NCBI GenBank assembly: GCA_947630865.1
Contig: CANRJE010000039.1
Coordinates: 1 to 11,282 of the forward strand
From: an uncultured Bacilli bacterium
GTDB lineage: Bacteria; Bacillota_I; Bacilli_A; RF39; UBA660
Length of the DNA: 11,282 nucleotides
Reading direction: 5' to 3'
Shown here: positions 7,372 to 11,282 of the stretch, piece by piece
How the letters are laid out: every line of letters begins with the position of its first letter
Position numbering within the stretch: the first letter of the stretch is position 1
Translations under genes and position numbers: made by a program
The notes under the pieces: generated by a model
Databases searched by the model: none
Told to the model about the DNA's origin: nothing
Seen by the model: only the letters and a program-made list of their open reading frames with translations

Positions 7372-7566
7372 AAATCATTACAAACTTAAGGACGAATAGC
7401 CGTGGTACCACCTTATTTTTGTAATGATTTACACTCATTATCTTAACGCGATTAACGTTTTAACTCCATTTAGGTAACTTCTTTATTAATTATATTAGTT
7501 TTCACCTACCACTAACTCTCTTTAAATATACGATTAATAAATAAACTAAACTTCTCTGTTAAATTT
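7372..7566 (-). promoter_or_regulatory. T-box riboswitch leader of tyrS (Tyr specifier)
   Basis: The minus strand carries the T-box core TGGTACCACGG (7400-7410), preceded by AAGG and followed by CGTCCTT, which form the usual antiterminator (AAGG with CCTT, ACG with CGT). Stem I is recognisable: GTTTAG with CTAAAT at the base, and TTTATTAAT with ATTAATAAA above an internal loop containing GAAGTTAC. The specifier in that loop is UAC (7474-7476), Tyr. UGGU would pair with an ACCA tRNA end. AGAGAG and GGTAGGTGAAA match conserved apical parts of Stem I. A 13-base-pair hairpin (7418-7430 with 7372-7384) followed by a T-rich tract is the probable terminator. Uncharged tRNA-Tyr should allow read-through into tyrS. 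Confidence 0.93.
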
Positions 7567-7571
7567 ATTCT

Positions 7572-7600
7572 ATCTTATCAAAAAATATAATCTTTGACAA
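7572..7600 (-). promoter_or_regulatory. Promoter of the tyrS T-box transcript
   Basis: Minus strand: -35 TTGTCA (7595-7600), 17-base spacer, -10 TAAGAT (7572-7577). It faces away from the promoter of the 7707 gene, about 50 bases away. Confidence 0.7.
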
Positions 7601-7649
7601 GTATTTTATAAAAAAATTTAGACGATATAGCATGATAAAACAAAATTTC

Positions 7650-7678
7650 TTTACTTTTTCCACATTTTGGTGTATAAT
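7650..7678 (+). promoter_or_regulatory. Promoter of the VanY-like peptidase gene
   Basis: TATAAT at 7673-7678 with a weak -35, TTTACT (7650-7655), at 17-base spacing. The ribosome binding site AAGGGGGA lies 4-5 bases before ATG 7707. Confidence 0.65.
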
Positions 7679-7706
7679 ATAGGCGTTTTTAAAAGAAGGG
7701 GGATTT

Positions 7707-8732
7707 ATGTTTAACTGTAATAGTATAAACTTATTAACTTTTACTTATTATTTAAAAGTTATTTTAGGTTTATGTATGACAATTGTGCCTTTATTCTTTA
7801 TAGAAAAGATAGTTATTAGTTTTATTAAAAATAAAGAAAAAGGTTTTAAAATTAATAAAATGTTTTTAAAAAAACAATTAAAAACTATTTATTATTTAAT
7901 ATCAATCTTTCTTCTTGCTTTTTCTCTTTACAATGTTATAAATAAAGATGGAAATAAATGTTTTATGTATGCTACAAAAGATGTTTTAAATGATTATAAA
8001 GTTGCATATAACGAGGTTACTAAGAATAGTTTAGATGAAAAAACGAAAAACAATTACTTAGAAAGTGTTCTACTAACGTCTTATGATAAAAATATTGAAA
8101 ATAATAAAAATGTTAATATTCCACCTATAGAAACTGTTTTAAACAATAAAACTAAAACAGAAGAAACAGTAAAAGTAGAGCAATTAAATAATAAAACAAA
8201 CGATACTACTTATTTAAAAGAAACCGATAAAACTATTCAAAATAAAGTTTATGTTGTAAATGGTAAATTTTACTTACCTAATTATGTATATGGTAATAAA
8301 GCTAGTTATTCAGGAGTTAATTGTCCTAGTAATCCTTTAAAAGAAGGTTATAATAATCCATATGGTTACAATAATTATTTTTATACAAGATTAACAAAAT
8401 TTGTTGAAGCTGCTAAAAGTAATGGTTACAAAATAACTATTAGTCATCAAGGTTGTCGTAGTTATAAAACTCAAGTTAACTATTACAATACAATGGCTAA
8501 AGGTAGAGCTGCTCAACCAGGTTATTCACTTCATGGATTTGGAATTGCAAGTGATTTGGAATTTTATAAAAGCGATGGAAGTGTTTGTCCTTATGGAAGA
8601 ACTGATAGTAGTTGTCCTAGTATGGGATGGGCTCATAAAAATGCTTCTAAATATGGTCTTACTTTTCCTCTTTTACATGCTAGTTATAAAGAAGATTGGC
8701 ATATTGAACCTTTAACAAAAGTTCGTTATTAA
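7707..8732 (+). CDS. Membrane-anchored VanY-like D-Ala-D-Ala carboxypeptidase (peptidase family M15B)
   Basis: 341 residues. Two hydrophobic segments (about 14-40 and 58-78) anchor the protein. A polar Asn/Lys/Thr-rich linker follows to about 185, then the catalytic domain. The domain has a VanY-type GCRSYKTQ (Arg251, likely contacting the substrate carboxylate), SLHGFGIASD with zinc ligands His276 and Asp283, and EDWHIEP with catalytic Glu329 and zinc ligand His332. All expected M15 residues are present, so it should be active. The family trims the terminal D-Ala of peptidoglycan stem peptides outside the membrane. Cys206, Cys250, Cys294 and Cys303 in the domain could form disulfides. The double N-terminal membrane segment is longer than the single signal anchor of typical VanY. 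It is a monocistronic unit with its own promoter and terminator. A van resistance operon is not indicated, because no vanH/A/X genes are adjacent. Confidence 0.92.
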   Translation: MFNCNSINLLTFTYYLKVILGLCMTIVPLFFIEKIVISFIKNKEKGFKINKMFLKKQLKTIYYLISIFLLAFSLYNVINKDGNKCFMYATKDVLNDYKVAYNEVTKNSLDEKTKNNYLESVLLTSYDKNIENNKNVNIPPIETVLNNKTKTEETVKVEQLNNKTNDTTYLKETDKTIQNKVYVVNGKFYLPNYVYGNKASYSGVNCPSNPLKEGYNNPYGYNNYFYTRLTKFVEAAKSNGYKITISHQGCRSYKTQVNYYNTMAKGRAAQPGYSLHGFGIASDLEFYKSDGSVCPYGRTDSSCPSMGWAHKNASKYGLTFPLLHASYKEDWHIEPLTKVRY

Positions 8733-8755
8733 TCAAGCATAAGCTTGATTTTTTT
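8731..8755 (+). terminator. Intrinsic terminator of the VanY-like gene
   Basis: 8-base-pair stem AATCAAGC / GCTTGATT (8731-8738 with 8743-8750, loop ATAA) running into seven Ts. It overlaps the last two bases of the stop codon. Confidence 0.88.
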
Positions 8756-8779
8756 AAATACTAGTATAATTTTCATTAA

Positions 8780-8808
8780 TTTACATCTTTAAATATACAT
8801 GCTATAAT
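8780..8808 (+). promoter_or_regulatory. Promoter of the Ig/metallo-beta-lactamase gene
   Basis: -35 TTTACA (8780-8785), 17-base spacer, perfect TATAAT (8803-8808), with an upstream TGC giving an extended -10. AGAGG (8825-8829) lies 5 bases before ATG 8835. Confidence 0.82.
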
Positions 8809-8834
8809 GTTATTAATAATATAAAGAGGTAGGA

Positions 8835-10715
8835 ATGAAAGATTATATAAAAAAAGGAGCAATAGTTTTAACTGCTATTTTATTAGTAGTCACAGTTTAT
8901 TTTTTAATTCAAAATAAAAAAGATAAAGATTATATATCTGATAATAAAACTAGTCAAACAAATGACTATCAATTAGTATTATTTGGTCCTGAAGAAGTAT
9001 CTATTTATAAAGGAGATAAGTATGAAGAAATCGGTTATTATGCCCTTTATAAAAATCAAATTGTAACAAAACAAGTTAATGTCTTTGATCGTGTTGATAA
9101 TAATACCTTAGGCACATATATTGTTACTTATAATATTGATAATGTTGTTAAAAGAAGAATTGTTAATGTTATTGAAAACCCGAATGATAATATAGATGAT
9201 ATAACTCTAGAATTAGTAGGAAATAAAACTGTTAATATTTATACTGGTGATACCTATTATGATGCAGGGTGTTTAGCTTTTGATAAAGATGGTAATAATA
9301 TTTCTAGTAAAATAGTTACTGATAATAATGTTAATACAGAAATAGAAGGTAATTATAAAGTAACTTATTCAATTCTTGAAAATAACGAATGGAAAAGTAT
9401 TGAAAGAGAAGTTATTGTAACTGACAATTATGAAGAAGAATCAAACTTAGAAATAGATGTTGAATATGATTCAAATAATGTTGGTAAAAGTCTTGAATTA
9501 ACTATTGTTGCAACTGGAAATAAATTTTCTTATATAAAATTACCTGATGAAACAAAAGTATTAGCAAATTTAGCAAACTATACGGTTGATAAAAATGGAA
9601 CATATTATTTTTATGCTTATGATACAGCTGGTAATTATCAAATGAAAATGGTTCAAATTACTAATATTGATGTAACCAAACCAATCGCATCATGTAAAGC
9701 AAAAAGTTTAGGTGATAAAACTGATATATCGGTTACTGCAAATGATAATTCTGGTATTCAAAAGTATGTTTATCAAGGATACTATGCTAGTACTTTACCT
9801 AATTATACAATTAATAATTATCTTGATAATGCAAGAGTAACTGTCTATGATAATGCTGGAAATAGCCAAACAGTTTTATGTGAAATGGAAAAAGGAAATT
9901 TAGAAATTCATTTTATCGCTGGAGTCTCCGATGATGATGCTATTTTAATTAGAAGTAGTAATAAAGTTATCATGATTGATGGAGGAAGATATGCAGCTAA
10001 AGATAAAATTGTTAACTATTTGAAAGACTTAGGAATTACGAAAATTGATGTTATGATGGGCTCTCATGTTCATTGGAATCACGTTCAAGCACAAGCAGCT
10101 ATTTTAGATAATTTTCAAGTTTCAGAATTATATTATTCTGTTGATATTATGAATTGTGTTTCTAAAAAGCATTGTAAAAGTGATGATGTTAAATATATTA
10201 AAGATAAAATAAGTAAAAAAGGATTAACTCCTAAAATTGTAAGTGTTGGTGATACTTTAACAATTGGAGATTTAAAATTATATTTTATTGGTCCTACTAG
10301 AGGTATATTCACTACCTTTGAAAATGCTAATTCATCTGTTTTCATTATGCAATATGGAGATAATAAATTTTTATTTACTGGTGATACTCCAAGTGAATAT
10401 ATGAATACTTCAAAATTCAATGCTAATGCTCAAAAATTAGGAGTTAGCCTAGATGTTGACGTTTTAAAATGGCCTCATCATGGTTATGAAACTTTAAGTA
10501 ATGATTTCTTTAAAGCAACTACTCCTAAATATGCTATTATTCCTAATTGTTGCTCATGTTCAAGTAAATATCCAAGTAGTACTAATAAAAGTTTAATGAA
10601 AAAATATGGTACTAGTTATTATCAAGTATGTGATTCTAAAAACATTGTCCTAATAAGCGATGGTAAAAATATAACCATTAAAACAAATCAAAAGGCTAGT
10701 GATTATAAAAGATAA
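8835..10715 (+). CDS. Membrane-anchored Ig-like/DUF5011 protein with ComEC-like metallo-beta-lactamase domain
   Basis: 626 residues. One N-terminal membrane helix (about 7-25) is followed by two DUF5011-type Ig-like domains (about 45-115 and 122-197; note VSIYKGDKYEEIG and VNIYTGDTYYDAG). Two more Ig-like segments follow (204-277 and 279-354). The C-terminal part, from LEIHFIAG at 356, is a metallo-beta-lactamase fold like the extracellular domain of ComEC/Rec2: MIDGG, then H411-V-H413-W-N415-H416, FTGDT with Asp517, and PHHG with His548-His549. The usual Asp of HxHxDH is Asn. An extracellular hydrolase, perhaps acting on nucleic acid or another phosphoester, held off the membrane by Ig domains is the likeliest reading; the substrate is unknown. 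There is no competence channel, so it is not a ComEC. It has its own promoter; the first good terminator lies about 230 bases past the stop. Confidence 0.88.
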   Translation: MKDYIKKGAIVLTAILLVVTVYFLIQNKKDKDYISDNKTSQTNDYQLVLFGPEEVSIYKGDKYEEIGYYALYKNQIVTKQVNVFDRVDNNTLGTYIVTYNIDNVVKRRIVNVIENPNDNIDDITLELVGNKTVNIYTGDTYYDAGCLAFDKDGNNISSKIVTDNNVNTEIEGNYKVTYSILENNEWKSIEREVIVTDNYEEESNLEIDVEYDSNNVGKSLELTIVATGNKFSYIKLPDETKVLANLANYTVDKNGTYYFYAYDTAGNYQMKMVQITNIDVTKPIASCKAKSLGDKTDISVTANDNSGIQKYVYQGYYASTLPNYTINNYLDNARVTVYDNAGNSQTVLCEMEKGNLEIHFIAGVSDDDAILIRSSNKVIMIDGGRYAAKDKIVNYLKDLGITKIDVMMGSHVHWNHVQAQAAILDNFQVSELYYSVDIMNCVSKKHCKSDDVKYIKDKISKKGLTPKIVSVGDTLTIGDLKLYFIGPTRGIFTTFENANSSVFIMQYGDNKFLFTGDTPSEYMNTSKFNANAQKLGVSLDVDVLKWPHHGYETLSNDFFKATTPKYAIIPNCCSCSSKYPSSTNKSLMKKYGTSYYQVCDSKNIVLISDGKNITIKTNQKASDYKR

Positions 10716-10727
10716 TTTTTTTGGCAA

Positions 10728-10922
10728 TTATAATAAATAATAAGAAAGCAAAATAAAACAATACAAGAAAATTAGAAAAAATGATGGTGCTATTGCCTTA
10801 AAAAATTCTTTAACGTGCTTAGCAACATGAATATATAATGATAAGGCAAGTTTCTATATTCATATAATTTATACCTATCTACCACTTCATTTGATATTAT
10901 AACAAATATCACCTTTTGCCAT
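10728..10922 (-). pseudogene. Probable frameshifted small membrane-protein gene
   Basis: A strong ribosome binding site, AAGGAG (10929-10934), lies 6 bases before ATG 10922-10920. The frame reads MAKGDICYNIK and stops at 10887. The next 40 codons are open in the +1-shifted frame (10912-10790) and include NEVVDRYKLYEYRN. The original frame reopens at 10853-10728 with LALSLYIHVAKHVKEFFKAI, then a hydrophobic Phe/Leu/Ile-rich tail and TAA, but has no start codon of its own. Joined through two compensating indels this would be a protein of about 64 residues with a C-terminal membrane helix. I do not recognise it. Assembly indels could give the same picture, and chance open frames are possible in such AT-rich DNA. 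Confidence 0.42.
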
Positions 10923-10944
10923 CTTTAACTCCTTGTATAATAAT

Positions 10945-10974
10945 AGCCCATAGCATAATACTATGGGCTTTTTT
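10945..10974 (+). terminator. Intrinsic terminator, plus strand
   Basis: A perfect 9-base-pair stem, AGCCCATAG / CTATGGGCT (10945-10953 with 10961-10969, 7-base loop), runs into six Ts on the plus strand. It is the only GC-rich hairpin between 10716 and the edge and could end read-through from the 8835-10715 gene. On the minus strand it is preceded by six As but followed only by ATTATTATA, so it is a weak terminator in that direction. Confidence 0.75.
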
Positions 10975-11167
10975 AGAATAATTTAGTAGTCTCCCAGTCC
11001 TACATGTATTCTTTCGGTATCACCTACTCTAACCTTACATAATAAGGCGTTAGTGCAAGAAGAATATTTACACCCTTAAATTATTCTATACAATATTATG
11101 AATCATATTTATCATAATATTCATTCATACCATTTTTAGGTATATTGATATCAGGATTGCTCCTGTA
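10975..11167 (-). ncRNA. Candidate structured RNA or leader, family not recognised
   Basis: This stretch of about 190 bases follows a good minus-strand promoter. It contains a GNRA-capped hairpin CAGGA-GCAA-TCCTG (11152-11165) and a perfect 10-base-pair hairpin (11092-11101 with 11112-11121). An 11-base-pair long-range pairing, AGAATAATTTA with TAAATTATTCT, closes a domain of about 90 bases. Inside the domain TATTCTT can pair with AAGAATA, and CTAA-CG-CCTTA with TAAGG-TTAG. The domain is less AT-rich than its surroundings (for example GGACTGGGAGACTAC). It ends just before the 10945-10969 hairpin and the ribosome binding site of the broken gene, so it may be an independent small RNA or a cis-regulatory leader. 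I could not match it to RNase P RNA, tmRNA, SRP RNA, 6S RNA, 5S rRNA, tRNA or a riboswitch class I know. Confidence 0.4.
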
Positions 11168-11173
11168 AATATA

Positions 11174-11202
11174 CTTATATCATTATTTTTAGGAAAAATC
11201 AA
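11174..11202 (-). promoter_or_regulatory. Promoter of the right-edge minus-strand transcript
   Basis: Minus strand: -35 TTGATT (11197-11202), 17-base spacer, extended -10 TGATATAAG (hexamer 11174-11179). Transcription would start near 11167. The 11203-11282 stretch beyond it is A/T homopolymer-rich and shows no gene. Confidence 0.6.
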
Positions 11203-11282
11203 ATGTTTTTTTATTTGAGTTTCGGTTTTTTTAAATTTTTTTTGATGATTTTTTTATGTAATGACAAGTAAATAGAAATTTT

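Noticed and set aside
7352..7438. An N-terminal extension of TyrRS of 29 residues from ATG 7438.
   Set aside because: It is translated from the T-box core and terminator. The ATG at 7351 has AGGAGG at 7-base spacing and gives the normal family length.
10133..10420. Minus-strand frame of 95 residues inside the metallo-beta-lactamase gene.
   Set aside because: It is antisense to the conserved catalytic domain, with no ribosome binding site or promoter.
10793..10849. 8-base inverted repeat TTGCCTTA / TAAGGCAA considered as an insertion-sequence end or small RNA stem.
   Set aside because: The arms are 41 bases apart with little inner pairing, no target duplication was seen, and the repeat falls in the broken gene.
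11018..11032. A second T-box (TGATACCG resembles TGGNACCG).
   Set aside because: The invariant UGG that pairs with the tRNA end is UGA here, and no specifier stem or antiterminator partner was found.
10981..11090. Possible 5S rRNA, tRNA, tmRNA, 6S RNA, RNase P RNA or SRP RNA, prompted by GTAGG and GGGAGACTAC-like pieces.
   Set aside because: The hallmark sequences are absent: no TTCRA T-loop with acceptor stem, no CCGAAC/GTTAAGC core of 5S, no GAGGAAAGTCC of RNase P, no GGTCCGGAAGGAAGC-like SRP tip, no ALAA-type tag frame. The group I intron R/S pairing was also not found.
11098..11180. Minus-strand open stretch reading YRSNPDINIPKNGMNEYYDK, a possible protein C-terminus.
   Set aside because: It has in-frame TAA and TGA stops just upstream, no start codon except an internal ATG giving 10 residues, and it overlaps the promoter and hairpins. 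A remnant is possible but not supported.
1..11282. CRISPR array or mobile-element signature.
   Set aside because: No short regularly spaced repeats, transposase or integrase, or attachment-site duplications were found. The only tandem repeats are coding MBG domains.

Overview
The window is very AT-rich and compact, with strong Shine-Dalgarno sites, sigma-A type promoters with 17-base spacers, short intrinsic terminators and a T-box riboswitch. This points to a low-GC Firmicute. An uncultured gut Bacilli lineage (RF39-like or Erysipelotrichia-like) fits best, but that is inference. TGG encodes Trp, and TGA ends the 1678-2106 gene at the place expected from its paralogue, so the Mycoplasma genetic code looks unlikely. 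A D,D-carboxypeptidase implies peptidoglycan.

Left two thirds, minus strand: a surface-structure locus. A giant modular pilin of 1159 residues (2544-6023) has its own promoter. It is followed in the same operon by two small paralogous single-pass membrane proteins (2119-2535, 1678-2106) and a terminator. Downstream on the same strand, with its own copy of the same promoter, lies a second giant pilin (start 1504) that runs off the left edge. The two pilins share a class III prepilin N-terminus, a Cys-containing head and Ig-like domains. They differ in the number of MBG stalk repeats. Both start at a GTG just downstream of the promoter and Shine-Dalgarno site; the longer ATG-started frame of the 2544-6023 gene reads back through its own promoter.

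Middle, minus strand: tyrS (6125-7351), with a promoter and a T-box leader whose specifier codon is UAC (Tyr). Its terminator abuts the pilin promoter.

Right third, plus strand: two separately promoted genes for membrane-anchored extracellular enzymes. One is a VanY-like M15 peptidase (7707-8732). The other is a protein with Ig-like/DUF5011 domains and a ComEC-like metallo-beta-lactamase domain whose HxHxDH motif reads HxHxNH (8835-10715).

Right edge (10716-11282): no intact gene. It holds a plus-strand terminator and, on the minus strand, a good promoter, about 190 bases rich in inverted repeats (candidate structured RNA or leader), and a strong Shine-Dalgarno site leading into a short gene that looks frameshifted.

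Apart from tyrS, all intact genes encode envelope or extracellular proteins. The most novel parts are the giant pilin plus two-small-protein operon and the unassigned RNA/broken-gene unit at the right edge.
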